From Nostoc sp. KVJ3 (GTDB lineage Bacteria; Cyanobacteriota; Cyanobacteriia; Cyanobacteriales; Nostocaceae): a stretch of 64,000 nt of DNA. How positions within the stretch are numbered: position 1 is the first letter of the stretch; the number at the start of each line of letters is the position of its first letter. The stretch is from positions 57,668 to 121,667 of the forward strand of contig NZ_WWFG01000007.1 in NCBI RefSeq assembly GCF_026127265.1. The letters are read 5' to 3'. A program made the translations under genes and the position numbers. Below the pieces are notes generated by a model. That model made no database searches. It worked only from the letters and a program-made list of their open reading frames with translations, and had not been told where the DNA came from. Below are positions 26,183 to 35,179 of this stretch, in pieces.

Positions 26183-26549
26183 CAAAGTTGGCTTGGCAGA
26201 CTACTAGAACTGCAAATTTTAAAACCCCTACTGGACAAGTCGTTATTGTTGGTAAAACTCCAGGTGCAGCCGTTGCGGTCAGCCTTCCATCTCCAACAAC
26301 TCGAAATGTAACTGTTAATGCTTGCGGATTTGGAATTTTAAAGGGAACTTCTACTAGTGCAATGCCCGCGACTTTTATGGTCGGGGCAACTAGTTACACG
26401 GTAGCAACCCTGCCTGATGCTACAACTGCTCCTTATTGCCGAACGATTGACGGCACTCCTTACGGTTACGTTCCTGCATCTTGGTAATTGAGAGTCAGCG
26501 ATCGCTCTTTTTATCCTCTAAGAATTAGCGATCGCTTCTTACGCAACCT

Positions 26550-27455
26550 ATGAATAAATTACTCACTCTAACAATATTCATTTCTTTGCAATTACCTGCA
26601 ATTGCACAGCAAGCCACGGCATTTAAAGACAAAAATAGCACGTTATTTTTATACGCATTCCCACCAAATCAAACTGTAGAAATTGAAATCCAAAAGCCTT
26701 TAGAGAAAGCTGTTCAGGCTAATTCGTGCGGGGTAATTGTAGTTAAGTCGGCTGATACGTTTTCAATAGAAAATCAAACTATCATGCCAAACTTTAACTT
26801 TAATATTCGTGAGCTTCCTAAAACCTGTGCAGAACTGGTGGGATATCCCCAAATTTTTGAAACTCCTACAGGTGCGATCGCTATTGGTGGTAAAGTTCCG
26901 AATGCAGCGTACACAATATCTTATCCAAATTACAAAGTAAAAAAACAGTTAACTGCTAACGCCTGTGGATTTGTCCAGATTCGTAACTTTTCAGCATCCT
27001 TTATTAATTTGCCTACCATCACAGCAGGAAGGGCTGATTTTGCGGTTTCTGCTCTCCCAATTAAAGAGCCTTTATTGTGCTTAAAAAGCATCTTATATTT
27101 TCCTCTTGGCTTTAATCCCAGAGATGCGATCGCTAATGCCATAGGAGTAACTACACCACCTGTTACCTCACCTAATACTACGACTCCAGTTAACTCACAG
27201 ACTACTCAACCTGTAGCGGCGAAAAGTGGGAATTACCTGATAGTTTCTAGTATTCCGCCTGGAACTTATACAGTTAGCAATGCTGCTAATCCATCTTTGA
27301 GTAAAACTTACACAGTAGGAAATAAAGCTTGTTTAGTGAGCAATCGCACCCAAATAGGTAGCCCATCAGCCTTTTTAATTAACCGCCAGGGATTAACATT
27401 TCCAATTGTTTGGAATGCTTTACAAGAAACTTCAACTGTACCAACTTGTAATTAG
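26550..27455 (+). CDS. Secreted NxCG-family protein
   Basis: 301 residues. A signal peptide (LLTLTIFISLQLPAIAQQ) is followed by two NxCG domains (QANSCGVIVVKS near 56 and TANACGFVQIRN near 135), each with a later cysteine (KTCAEL, LLCLKS). A Thr/Pro-rich linker (about 205-230) leads to a third, shorter domain with paired cysteines (NKACLV and VPTCN). It is a paralogue of its two neighbours. Location outside the cytoplasm is likely; function is unknown. A copy of the 11-bp word stands in its leader. Confidence 0.75.
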   Translation: MNKLLTLTIFISLQLPAIAQQATAFKDKNSTLFLYAFPPNQTVEIEIQKPLEKAVQANSCGVIVVKSADTFSIENQTIMPNFNFNIRELPKTCAELVGYPQIFETPTGAIAIGGKVPNAAYTISYPNYKVKKQLTANACGFVQIRNFSASFINLPTITAGRADFAVSALPIKEPLLCLKSILYFPLGFNPRDAIANAIGVTTPPVTSPNTTTPVNSQTTQPVAAKSGNYLIVSSIPPGTYTVSNAANPSLSKTYTVGNKACLVSNRTQIGSPSAFLINRQGLTFPIVWNALQETSTVPTCN

Positions 27456-27470
27456 ATTCTTAGAGGAAAA

Positions 27471-28640
27471 GTGCTTAAAAAAATATTATTTATCCTTACT
27501 CTTATCGCTTTAACTCCATCAGCCGCCCTAGCTGAAATGAAGGGATACTTGGGTACTGATGGATATTTTCATATTCAAGGATTAGAACCCAATACAAAAT
27601 ATACTATTGATTTGGGAGGAATGCCCATAATTAGAAGTGGGATTTCTAATAGTTGCGGAATTTTGCGAATAGTTGCAAGTGGGACGATAACGGCAAGCGA
27701 TCGCATTGAAATCAAAGACGAAAAATCAGGTTCAACCTACGGCTTTACAAATACAAATATTCCTGTTAAAGAAACTGCAAGGTGTGACGGGACAATTAAG
27801 CCTGAAAGAGAAATATGGGCAGATGACAAGGGAACTACTTATATCTCTGGATTGTCACCAAGTAGCGCCCAAACTATCAGATTATTAACGTCAGCACCTA
27901 CGAGAAATATAAAAGCAAATATCTGCGGTTTCTTATCTTTCAAATTAGGTGAACCTCGTCCAAAAGCAATCATTATTGAAAATCAAGCTTTTGTGCTTGC
28001 GTCAGCACAATCAAGTGGAGGAATAGCTTGCAGAAAAGGTAAATTGTTTGTAGCGTATCCAAATCCTGTTTTAGTGGCTGCTGTTAACGCGGTTACGTGG
28101 CGATCGCAAAATCCTATATCCTGGTCGTCTAGTACTCAAATAGCAAGTATTAGTGGTAGTGGAACTTCTTGGAGTCCCCCGCCATCAAACCCAAACCCAA
28201 ATCCAAATCCTGGAGGAGGAGGTTCTTGTACTATTGGCGTAAATTGTGAGGAGCCGCCGCCACCACTGCCAACTTGCCCCACTGGAACTACAGGCACTCC
28301 GCCAAATTGTGTAGCACCCCCACCACCACCTCCACCTCCAGAGGAACCACCAAAATCTCAGCCACCACAAGGGCAAAAATACTGCAAGGTTGGTGTTCAA
28401 ATGGTTGTAATTGGCTTGCAACCTAGAAAACGAGCATATATGCTCACGCCAGAATTAGATAATTATGCCGAAGCAGATGTAGATGATTCTGGTTGGGTGC
28501 AATTTGACAGCATCAACTATAACGACCAATGGGAAGGAGAACCGGCACCAGTAGAAATAGGATATCTAGAAAATGATGATTTTCAACCTATTGGTGGGGC
28601 TTACTCATTTCCGATTTCAGTAGTTCAGCCTTGTCAATGA
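27471..28640 (+). CDS. Secreted NxCG-family protein with proline-rich region
   Basis: 389 residues, GTG start. The 11-bp word at 27457-27467 (TTCTTAGAGGA) supplies the ribosome-binding site. A signal peptide (ILFILTLIALTPSAALAE) is followed by NxCG domains (SNSCGILRIV near 61 and ANICGFLSFK near 146), then a low-complexity N/P/G-rich and proline-run region (about 240-300) with extra cysteines, and a final domain (YCKVGVQMVVIGLQPRKR). The shape suggests a surface-exposed or wall-spanning protein. It converges on the envelope genes on the other strand. Confidence 0.75.
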   Translation: MLKKILFILTLIALTPSAALAEMKGYLGTDGYFHIQGLEPNTKYTIDLGGMPIIRSGISNSCGILRIVASGTITASDRIEIKDEKSGSTYGFTNTNIPVKETARCDGTIKPEREIWADDKGTTYISGLSPSSAQTIRLLTSAPTRNIKANICGFLSFKLGEPRPKAIIIENQAFVLASAQSSGGIACRKGKLFVAYPNPVLVAAVNAVTWRSQNPISWSSSTQIASISGSGTSWSPPPSNPNPNPNPGGGGSCTIGVNCEEPPPPLPTCPTGTTGTPPNCVAPPPPPPPPEEPPKSQPPQGQKYCKVGVQMVVIGLQPRKRAYMLTPELDNYAEADVDDSGWVQFDSINYNDQWEGEPAPVEIGYLENDDFQPIGGAYSFPISVVQPCQ

Positions 28641-28643
28641 GTC

Positions 28644-29768
28644 TTATATTTCTGCATCCTTTACGGACAAAACTAACAGTTTAATTTCAAATAATGACCG
28701 CCTCATCTTAGCCCAAGCCCTATAAGTTTGGGCTTTTGTATTGTCAAGTGAATTTTGTCTAGTTAAATAACTTTCAGTATCGCTATTTCCCCTTACATAA
28801 CGTAATTCAAATACTTTAAATTGATCAACTGCTCTTGATGCTATTACCTGGGCAGTTTGAAAATCAGTCCGTGCCTCATCAAAAGCGATCAACGATTGGG
28901 CTGTTTTATCTCTAATGGTATCCGCCAACTGTGCGCGGCTGCGCTGTAATTCAGCCACTTTTACTTGGATATCGCTGATAGCGATCGCATTGCGCTGCGC
29001 GTCAGCATTCCCCCCTTGGGTTCCTTGAAATAGTGGTATGCCTATCACGTTTAATAACCCATTAATTAGGTTAGTTTTGCCACTAAATATCCCTGCCAAA
29101 TTATCAATTAGTCCTGTACCTGCTGCCTGTGGCTGTCCTGCCGTGGGAGTAGGCCCTAAAAGATATTGCAGCGCTGGGGTGAGAATTCCCAACCTGATGG
29201 ATTTTTGATTTCCCGCTTTCGCCTCCTCAATGCGAGAGTTGGCCTCAGCAATGCGGGTATCAATTTCTTTGAGAAGTGGGGACTGTGCGATCGCTTTCTC
29301 CTGCAACTGTTGCAAGCACACAGCCGACGTTTCTAAGCAAGGAAGTCCGCCGCGCAACAGCCGCCACATATCATCATTCATTTCGCGCTCAAGAATCACA
29401 TCGATGCTGGGCTTGTTAAAAGGGTTTTGTTCGGGTTTGGGCAGCTTTGAATCAGATTCCTGATCAGCCTGTTGTGCCTCCTCCGGTGATAAATTTTCCT
29501 TTGGTTGCTCCTCTTCCTGGGTTGTTTCGTCGGGTGTATCAGAACTCTCAGTATTCTGCTGTAGCGAGGTTGACGGAGTTGGCGGGGTTGACGGAGTTTT
29601 AGTATTAGCGGCGGGTACTTTGATTGGGACTGGGGACGATGTTGGTAGAGCGTTGGCGAAGCCCGCCGTTCGCGTAGCGTCTCGTAGAGAAGGCATCGCT
29701 GTCCCCATTCTTAGAGGATGGAGTAGCAGGAGCAGCGCTAATAGTAATAGTTGTGGTGTACTTGCCAT
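28644..29768 (-). CDS. TolC-like coiled-coil envelope protein
   Basis: 374 residues. The first 16 residues are almost all leucine (LLLLALLLLLHP). A long Pro/Thr/Glu-rich, disordered part (50-110) follows, then helical segments typical of outer-membrane efflux proteins (EIDTRIAEANSRIEEAKAG; VKVAELQRSRAQLADTIRD; ARTDFQTAQVIASRAV; LDNTKAQTYRAWAKM). It overlaps the preceding HlyD-like gene by 164 bases, so its signal-like start is encoded over the tail of that gene. The true start could lie further down. Confidence 0.65.
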   Translation of the reverse strand: MASTPQLLLLALLLLLHPLRMGTAMPSLRDATRTAGFANALPTSSPVPIKVPAANTKTPSTPPTPSTSLQQNTESSDTPDETTQEEEQPKENLSPEEAQQADQESDSKLPKPEQNPFNKPSIDVILEREMNDDMWRLLRGGLPCLETSAVCLQQLQEKAIAQSPLLKEIDTRIAEANSRIEEAKAGNQKSIRLGILTPALQYLLGPTPTAGQPQAAGTGLIDNLAGIFSGKTNLINGLLNVIGIPLFQGTQGGNADAQRNAIAISDIQVKVAELQRSRAQLADTIRDKTAQSLIAFDEARTDFQTAQVIASRAVDQFKVFELRYVRGNSDTESYLTRQNSLDNTKAQTYRAWAKMRRSLFEIKLLVLSVKDAEI

Positions 29769-30900
29769 TTACCCCAGTCCAAGGCTTAATTCGCCTAATG
29801 TAGCCGTTTCGGGGCGATCGCAACATCGGGATAAGTGCTAGTTTATCTTCAATGTTGGTAAGTGAAATAGCCAATTGTGCTAGCTGATAGTCTCTGTCTC
29901 TAACAGACTGGGCATATTGTTGCTGTTGCCGTGAGTATTCTTGTTGAGTTTGGTTTTCCTGCTGCTGTCGCCTCGCCTCGTTCAAGTTGGCATCATACTC
30001 TGTCAGTTGACGGCGATTTTGAGCCGCAATTAACCGCGACTGGGCAACCTCTAAATCAGACTGTGCCAATCTCACATTTATTTGAAGCTGCTGTAATTCC
30101 TGTTGTTGGAGGATAGCAGAGGCGTTGAGTTTGGCTTTGCTTTGGTCGAGTGCAGAATTAGCCTGATCGAGGAGCGATCGCAATTGCTTTAATTTCGCCT
30201 CCTCGTGTTGCAGAATTTCACTGGATAATTTCATATCCCGCATCGACTGAATCATCTGCTCTTGCTCTGCTACCTTTTGAGAAGCAATTTGGAATCCCGC
30301 TTCAGCGTTCTCTGACTCAGCCCTACGTTCTGGGTTATCAGTTTGTAGCAACTGCGATCGCGCCTCTAGAAGTGCCTCAGCCTGGGATAACTTCATTTTA
30401 GATTGTGCGATCGCTGCTGTTTCCTCTGAGAAAATCGCCGGGGGTAATGGCTTTAGCCCTAACGATTCCCTTGGTTTGAAGGGTTCGGGAATAGTTTTAG
30501 ATTTTAGATTGTCAATTTGGAGTGTGACGGATTGCTTCTGTTTTAAGAGGCGATCGCGTTCTGTGGAGTTATCGCTAATTACATCCCCTTTCTTTATCTC
30601 CTGCCCAACTCGAACTTTTAAGAACGATGGATTATCAACACTAATACTCATTCTTAGAGGACGGTTTTGCTGGATTATAGAGATAGGGGAATCACTCTCG
30701 TCATCTAGATCAGAGGGCTTTTCTACGTGGAGATTAGTATTATTAGTAGCATTGGCAGCCTGATTTTGGGGAGAGTTTTTAGCTATGAGTGCTAGCCCAA
30801 CTATCCCCACACAACAATAAGTAATTAGGTTTTTTCTGCTAAACACGCTCATAGAAAGAGAAAAACTATTTGGGGAGCAACCTACTTCTATGATTCCCAT
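29605..30900 (-). CDS. HlyD-like membrane fusion protein
   Basis: 431 residues, or 415 if started at residue 17 (MSVFSRKN). One membrane segment (LITYCCVGIVGLALIA) is followed by a lipoyl-like half (FLKVRVGQEIKKGDVISD), a long glutamine- and alanine-rich coiled coil (about 160-345) and the return half (LIPMLRSPRNGYIRRI). This is the plan of periplasmic adaptor proteins. The last 45 residues are encoded by dispersed repeats (SSKNG from the 11-bp word, then FSTRRYANGGLRQRS from a Nostoc-type repeat). With the next gene it may form an export channel; no ABC transporter is beside them. Confidence 0.75.
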   Translation of the reverse strand: MGIIEVGCSPNSFSLSMSVFSRKNLITYCCVGIVGLALIAKNSPQNQAANATNNTNLHVEKPSDLDDESDSPISIIQQNRPLRMSISVDNPSFLKVRVGQEIKKGDVISDNSTERDRLLKQKQSVTLQIDNLKSKTIPEPFKPRESLGLKPLPPAIFSEETAAIAQSKMKLSQAEALLEARSQLLQTDNPERRAESENAEAGFQIASQKVAEQEQMIQSMRDMKLSSEILQHEEAKLKQLRSLLDQANSALDQSKAKLNASAILQQQELQQLQINVRLAQSDLEVAQSRLIAAQNRRQLTEYDANLNEARRQQQENQTQQEYSRQQQQYAQSVRDRDYQLAQLAISLTNIEDKLALIPMLRSPRNGYIRRIKPWTGVNGKYTTTITISAAPATPSSKNGDSDAFSTRRYANGGLRQRSTNIVPSPNQSTRR

Positions 30901-30960
30901 AACCGACAGAAAAGTGGGGACAGGCTATATCTAGTCGGGGATTTGCTAAAAAATAAGCTG

Positions 30961-31275
30961 TCAGTCCATTGGGTCTTTTCTCCCAATTCCTAATTCCTGT
31001 AATTTAGCCTTAACGTTCTCTGGGGCATTTCCACAATAATAAAATCGTTTACCTCGGAGATTAGCTAAATAGTATCCAGGTTTCCCGCCTCCGATTCGGA
31101 ATAATTCAATAGCTACTTGCTGTTTAGTTATGCCGTACAAAAGCTCGAAGTCATTCAAGTTAACAGCAAAAGGCAACTTTGAATAAAATAATTTACTAGC
31201 TTTCAAAAACCACTTTGCGTCCCTGTATTCAAAAATTCGATAGCAGTCTGGAGTGTAAATCGTTATATCTGTCAT
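30961..31275 (-). CDS. Small hypothetical protein
   Basis: 104 residues from MTDITIYTPDC; two more codons are possible upstream. Mixed alpha/beta, with DAKWFLKASKLFYSKLPFAV and GYYLANLRGKRFYYCGNAPE. Function unknown. Stop lies about 60 bases from the HlyD-like gene start, on the same strand. Confidence 0.6.
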   Translation of the reverse strand: MTDITIYTPDCYRIFEYRDAKWFLKASKLFYSKLPFAVNLNDFELLYGITKQQVAIELFRIGGGKPGYYLANLRGKRFYYCGNAPENVKAKLQELGIGRKDPMD

Positions 31276-31322
31276 AATCAAGAAAGTCCCTAGTTAGACT
31301 AGGGACATAAGCACTCATTCGT

Positions 31323-31523
31323 TTAACTTTCTGATTCGTCTTCGGTGTGGAGTTCAGGGGGGAGTTCCTCTAGGTAAAAAAGTTCTTCCTCCTGAATATT
31401 CTGCTCCACCCATCCAACGATTTCTTCCTGGGCTTCGTCATCAGCACTATAAAGCGCCTCATAAACCCGGATATCATCGGGATCGGTTTGTTTGTTTCCG
31501 TTCCCGTTTTTGGGTTCAGCCAT
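31323..31523 (-). CDS. Small acidic protein
   Basis: 66 residues with an ideal ribosome-binding site (AAGGAGG). Glu/Asp-rich (EEIVGWVEQNIQEEELFYLE, ending ELHTEDESES). It might mimic DNA or bind a basic partner, but nothing specific is recognised. It is divergent from the RHH-like gene at 31661. Confidence 0.6.
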   Translation of the reverse strand: MAEPKNGNGNKQTDPDDIRVYEALYSADDEAQEEIVGWVEQNIQEEELFYLEELPPELHTEDESES

Positions 31524-31545
31524 AAACCTCCTTGTTTTTCAATGT

Positions 31546-31657
31546 AAGTGTAGGTTTTTATTGCCTACACTTCATTATAACCCGGTTAACCAGTGATTAC
31601 AAGCATTGACTGATATCTTCTAAGAGGTTTATCATTGTGTAAACACCAGTTAACCAG
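31546..31657. promoter_or_regulatory. Divergent promoter region with inverted and direct repeats
   Basis: AAGTGTAGG/CCTACACTT is a perfect 9-bp inverted repeat (31546-31572). GTTAACCAG occurs twice in direct order (31585-31593 and 31649-31657). The sites lie between the acidic-protein gene (minus) and the RHH-like gene (plus), where the RHH-like protein could bind. Confidence 0.5.
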
Positions 31658-31660
31658 CAA

Positions 31661-31882
31661 ATGAGTAATCCTAACCCACTACAAACTCAAGAATTTAAAG
31701 AGCAGCAGTTCAAGGCATATACAGAAGGTCTATCAGAGCCGTTGGCGAAAAAGGTAACAGGAGTCAAACTGCCCCAAAGTATTCATGATGCACTTGGGGC
31801 TATGCCTGCTGAAGAAAGAGTGAAATACCTACGGCGAATTATTTCTGAGGCTGTTACGCGAGATTTAATTAGCAGACAATAG
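31661..31882 (+). CDS. Ribbon-helix-helix-like DNA-binding protein
   Basis: 73 residues. TGVKLPQSIHDALGAM gives the short strand and first helix and ERVKYLRRIISEAVTRDLI the second helix of an RHH fold. RHH proteins of this size on plasmids act as transcriptional repressors or as transfer or partition accessory proteins. It lies beside a transfer-type ATPase gene on the other strand. Confidence 0.7.
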   Translation: MSNPNPLQTQEFKEQQFKAYTEGLSEPLAKKVTGVKLPQSIHDALGAMPAEERVKYLRRIISEAVTRDLISRQ

Positions 31883-31908
31883 GTAGAAACTCTCCCTCAA
31901 CATATGGG

Positions 31909-33000
31909 TTATAATTCCACTCTCTTGTAGTAAGGGATAATATTAACTTTGTGTCCATCTTTCCCCATTCTTACTAATGCTTGGAGTGGGTCTAAATTAG
32001 CTATTAAATTATCGGAAAATCTAAAGCGAGAAGCAACTGTTCTAACTTCTGCTTGGTCAATAGGTAAAATGATTTTTGTGGCTGTATTGGCAATGACTTC
32101 TTTACTGATTTCAGCATCACGTTGAGAGGCTACAATGCAGCACAGTCCATGCTTTCTACCATCAGCTAAGATAATATTTAAAGTTTTAGAGTTCTTAACT
32201 TCTTTACATTCGTCGATTAAAATAAAGGTCTTGGGAATTTTATCTTCAATTTCCCCAGCAATTCTGTGACTATCCATTAATTGCTTAATAAGAGCTTCAG
32301 CAGCGATCGCACCCAACCCCGGTACTTTCCCCAAAGCAGATAAATCAAACCTGATGATAGGCGCATCCAGCGACGGCTGGGGACGAGTGAAGATACCGTA
32401 CTCAAACATCGCCGCCAATTTCAGAGCAAGTTTTTGTGATTCCTTACAACCATTCTCAATCCTAGCTTCAATCTCAATTCTGACATCAGCAAAAGTTGGG
32501 GGTTGCTTTGTCCAGGTCTTGGGGTCATCTTGAAGAATCCCACGCTGTTTATAACAAGTGGTGAGGATGTCAATAGCTAGCCCTTCTTGATTGACACCCA
32601 TTGTCAAGGCTTTTTTGAGAATAGCGGCGACAGCGATCGCCTGCAAACTTGGCCCCCCGCCCTTAGTATCTAAGTCCACCACCAAGGGGTTAATCCCGTG
32701 CGGTGACTCCATGTTAAGCGGGTAACAAGATTCAAATGGTAGCTCTAAATCCCCATGAAAATCTATGCTTATGCAGCGTACACTCGGTATAAAGCGCGGG
32801 AGTTCATAAGCGATCGCTTTTAGGGTTTGAGTTTTCCCAGAACCAGAAGCGCCAATAATTGCAATGTGACCATTAGGTAAGTTTGCAGGATTCCAGTAAA
32901 CTTTGTCACCTAATAAAATACCGTCTGTTGCTGATTCTGTAGTACTTTTCTTAGATTGGTTAGGCTTTAAGGTAGCTGTTGGCAGTGGTTTAGGAGGCAT
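31909..33000 (-). CDS. P-loop ATPase of the DNA-transfer (VirB4/TraD/HerA) type
   Basis: 363 residues. Walker A is IAIIGASGSGKTQTLKA (about 46-62), an acidic ISIDFHGDLE follows, and Walker B is TFILIDECKEVKNS. The late IVASQRDAEISKEV and IILPIDQAE match the HerA/FtsK superfamily. These enzymes pump or process DNA or protein at membranes. No membrane segment is present. It lies 126 bases downstream of a three-gene membrane/AAA operon. Confidence 0.75.
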   Translation of the reverse strand: MPPKPLPTATLKPNQSKKSTTESATDGILLGDKVYWNPANLPNGHIAIIGASGSGKTQTLKAIAYELPRFIPSVRCISIDFHGDLELPFESCYPLNMESPHGINPLVVDLDTKGGGPSLQAIAVAAILKKALTMGVNQEGLAIDILTTCYKQRGILQDDPKTWTKQPPTFADVRIEIEARIENGCKESQKLALKLAAMFEYGIFTRPQPSLDAPIIRFDLSALGKVPGLGAIAAEALIKQLMDSHRIAGEIEDKIPKTFILIDECKEVKNSKTLNIILADGRKHGLCCIVASQRDAEISKEVIANTATKIILPIDQAEVRTVASRFRFSDNLIANLDPLQALVRMGKDGHKVNIIPYYKRVEL

Positions 33001-33125
33001 CGGGTTATTAAATTAGGAGTAGGGAATGGGGAATTAGGATTTTAGATTTTAGATTTTGAAGTTAGGTATTAGAGATTGGGCATTGAGCATAAGGTATGGG
33101 GAAAAAGGGGAGTGGGCAGTGGGGA
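33001..33125. other. Low-complexity spacer
   Basis: Short repeated words of the type ATTTTAGATTTTAGA and GGGGA/GTGGG, common between cyanobacterial genes. No gene seen. Confidence 0.5.
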
Positions 33126-34169
33126 CTATTGAATGCTGCTATTAATCACCCTCACTTGTAGTTGTCCCGTAGCGAATTCCTCGCCTAGCTTACTTTGGAC
33201 AATTGCAAGGGGTGCAGCTTCTAAAGTGATGCTGGTGTCAGTTGCCTTGATGGTGGGGAATTGGTAAGGGTCGCGGGGTAAACCTGAAGTTTCTAAACCA
33301 TCCACCGTTAGCTGTCCAGTTACAAAAACCATTGCCCCAGTGCGGTTGAATTGTGCGATCGCACTTCCTATCGGTTCATCTTCCAAGGTCAACGCCTCAA
33401 TGTTGGTAATAGCTGGCTTTCCAACATCCGCCGTTATTTCCTCTAAGAATATTTGGCTATCGGGTTCGGTCGATGCCTTGTAAATCCTTCCGTCGTCGGA
33501 CTGGACTAAAAAGCCTGTTCCCTGTACCTGAATAATTAGATACTGCCCATTTACCTTAGAGCGATCGCCCGTCCTCACCCCTTTGATATTGGCTTTAATT
33601 AAGTGAGTTGAACCTGACTCATTGAAAATGTGCTGCACACCAGAGGGGGACGCAATTAACCTGTTGAACTGGGTTAAAATTCCTCCTGAATTGTTTACGC
33701 TGAAAGTGCCGAGAGCGATCGCAATCAGCAATATAAGGATGAAGTATTCTGCATTGCTCCCAGTCCTTAACCTTAAATTCCTGTTTCCAGGGCAGACGCA
33801 CCGCACCGGGGAAGGCCAGAACATTTCCACACCGCCACGGGTGAATACGTCAGCAAACCAGCCGAAAAAGTAGCCTACACTCAGGGCGTGAGCGAGGTTT
33901 AGGAAACTGGGGTTAAATAGCGCTGCGGTGTAACCGGCAATTGCGATCGCACCACTGGCAACTAAACTGTGTGTACAACTGCGATGGGGCATCCTGCTCT
34001 CAAAAAATCTACTTATCCACGGTAGGACACGGCCGGCAGGTGATGTGGAAATGTCGATATCAGGGAGAAGGCCAGCGATCGCACCCACCGCAATAATCGT
34101 CGGGCTAGCTGTTCCTAAAAGCAAACTGGTAGCTGTACCACTAATTAATAGGTGTGAAATTCCCAGCAT
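33126..34169 (-). CDS. Membrane-bound YdjM-type metal-dependent hydrolase-like protein
   Basis: 347 residues. The N-terminal 150 residues have several membrane helices and the pattern of the YdjM/LexA-binding hydrolase family: MLGISHLLISG, AIAGLLPDIDI, RMPHRSCTHSLVAS and ALSVGYFFGWFADVFTRGG, with conserved H and D. After a further membrane helix (ILILLIAIALGTF) comes a beta-rich soluble domain (about 180-347). One copy of the 11-bp word encodes FLEE near residue 241. It overlaps the AAA gene by 1 base. Confidence 0.8.
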   Translation of the reverse strand: MLGISHLLISGTATSLLLGTASPTIIAVGAIAGLLPDIDISTSPAGRVLPWISRFFESRMPHRSCTHSLVASGAIAIAGYTAALFNPSFLNLAHALSVGYFFGWFADVFTRGGVEMFWPSPVRCVCPGNRNLRLRTGSNAEYFILILLIAIALGTFSVNNSGGILTQFNRLIASPSGVQHIFNESGSTHLIKANIKGVRTGDRSKVNGQYLIIQVQGTGFLVQSDDGRIYKASTEPDSQIFLEEITADVGKPAITNIEALTLEDEPIGSAIAQFNRTGAMVFVTGQLTVDGLETSGLPRDPYQFPTIKATDTSITLEAAPLAIVQSKLGEEFATGQLQVRVINSSIQ

Positions 34170-35179
34170 TACCGTATCCTCCTGTCTTCTGGTGGAAGAT
34201 TATATAAGAGGCGGGAAAGACCGAGGAATACAGCTGCTGCGATACCTCCAAATATATAAAGTGCTTGATCGCCAGTCCCTAACCCGATGAAGCGCATGAT
34301 CACAAAGGCAATTCCCGCCAGGAGTATCAGGGGTGTGATGTCAAAATATCTTCTGTGGTCAGCACCCTCAACATCTAACCCCAAATATTCCTCATCTACA
34401 GCCCGTGCTGCTAACATCGGGTTTCCGCCGGCGCGTTCCTGGAGCTTGGCAAGTTCAGAGGGTTTGAGGGCGATCGCTCTTTGGGCCGCGGCAATAATCA
34501 TAATTTCTCGAATTGCGTACTCTGGCAGGGGTTTAAGTTCAATTCGGGGAATGTTGATAAAAATGTCGGTGCGGGGTGGGTCAGTGGCTAAAAGTAGCAT
34601 GGGTACGTTACTTCGCCGCAATTGCTTAAGCCACATTCTAAATTTGGCATCGCAACAGTGAGCGTCATCGATGATTAGGAATGCTGTGTTTTCCTCTAAG
34701 AAAGTAGCGATCGCGGTTTTGAGTTTGTCAGCTGTTAATAATTTTCCTTCCAAGTTTTCGGTTGGAATGTCGAACTGGTGGGCAATTTCGAGCAACATCT
34801 GTTTGGGCGTAGCCGGTTCGATGAACGCCACCATAAACCCGTCAGCTTGTAGCTTCTCCACTACTGCGATCGCTAGTACGGATTTACCACTCCCGTCCTC
34901 GCCAGCAATTAAAATTGCACCATCTGCCAGAAGTGACGCTGTGGTGCGGTTTAACTCGGCTTGCCTGTAGATTTTGAATTCTCCAGGTACAGGTATAGTT
35001 TCAATTACTGGTTCCTGAGTCTGATTCTTAGAGGATGGTTTGAGTTTAGGGGCGATGCCTAGGGCAACTCGAAGCGAGAACGCTAAAACTCCACTTACTA
35101 CTATTGCTACAAGTGAAAAGGGATTTAGCCCATTAACAGCAACAATCGCCCCAGTTGCCAGCATACCGAGAAATTTCAA
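34169..35179 (-). CDS. Membrane-anchored AAA+ ATPase (ExeA/TniB-like)
   Basis: 336 residues. Membrane helices at both ends (about 5-40 and 280-325) frame an AAA+ domain with Walker A IAGEDGSGKSVLA (91-103), Walker B AFLIIDDAHC (166-175) and sensor-like MLLLATDPPR. This resembles ExeA/TniB ATPases placed at a membrane. The 11-bp word appears twice, as SSKNQ near residue 50 and as FLEE near 161. The gene overlaps both neighbours (4 bases and 1 base), so it is tightly coupled to them. Confidence 0.78.
   Translation of the reverse strand: MKFLGMLATGAIVAVNGLNPFSLVAIVVSGVLAFSLRVALGIAPKLKPSSKNQTQEPVIETIPVPGEFKIYRQAELNRTTASLLADGAILIAGEDGSGKSVLAIAVVEKLQADGFMVAFIEPATPKQMLLEIAHQFDIPTENLEGKLLTADKLKTAIATFLEENTAFLIIDDAHCCDAKFRMWLKQLRRSNVPMLLLATDPPRTDIFINIPRIELKPLPEYAIREIMIIAAAQRAIALKPSELAKLQERAGGNPMLAARAVDEEYLGLDVEGADHRRYFDITPLILLAGIAFVIMRFIGLGTGDQALYIFGGIAAAVFLGLSRLLYNLPPEDRRIR

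Larger units (their letters stand above)
25002..26204 (+). mobile_element. IS630-family element, copy 2 (intact)
   Basis: 1203 bp, same ends as copy 1 but opposite orientation; TA is duplicated at 25000-25001 and 26205-26206, and excision restores CTAG. The two encoded proteins are the same as those of copy 1, so both copies moved recently. Confidence 0.9.
24635..26487 (+). pseudogene. Secreted NxCG-family protein split by IS630 copy 2
   Basis: Coding parts are 24635-25001 and 26207-26487. Removing the element and one TA gives a 215-residue protein: a signal peptide (ALGVGAIASALTTVIAF, cleavage near VAIP), then two similar domains. Each domain has a short glycine/cysteine motif (AGSCGEVRI and NACGFGILK) and a later second cysteine. 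It is the first of three neighbouring genes of one family (26550 and 27471). In its present state only the first domain and a short tail would be made. Confidence 0.8.
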
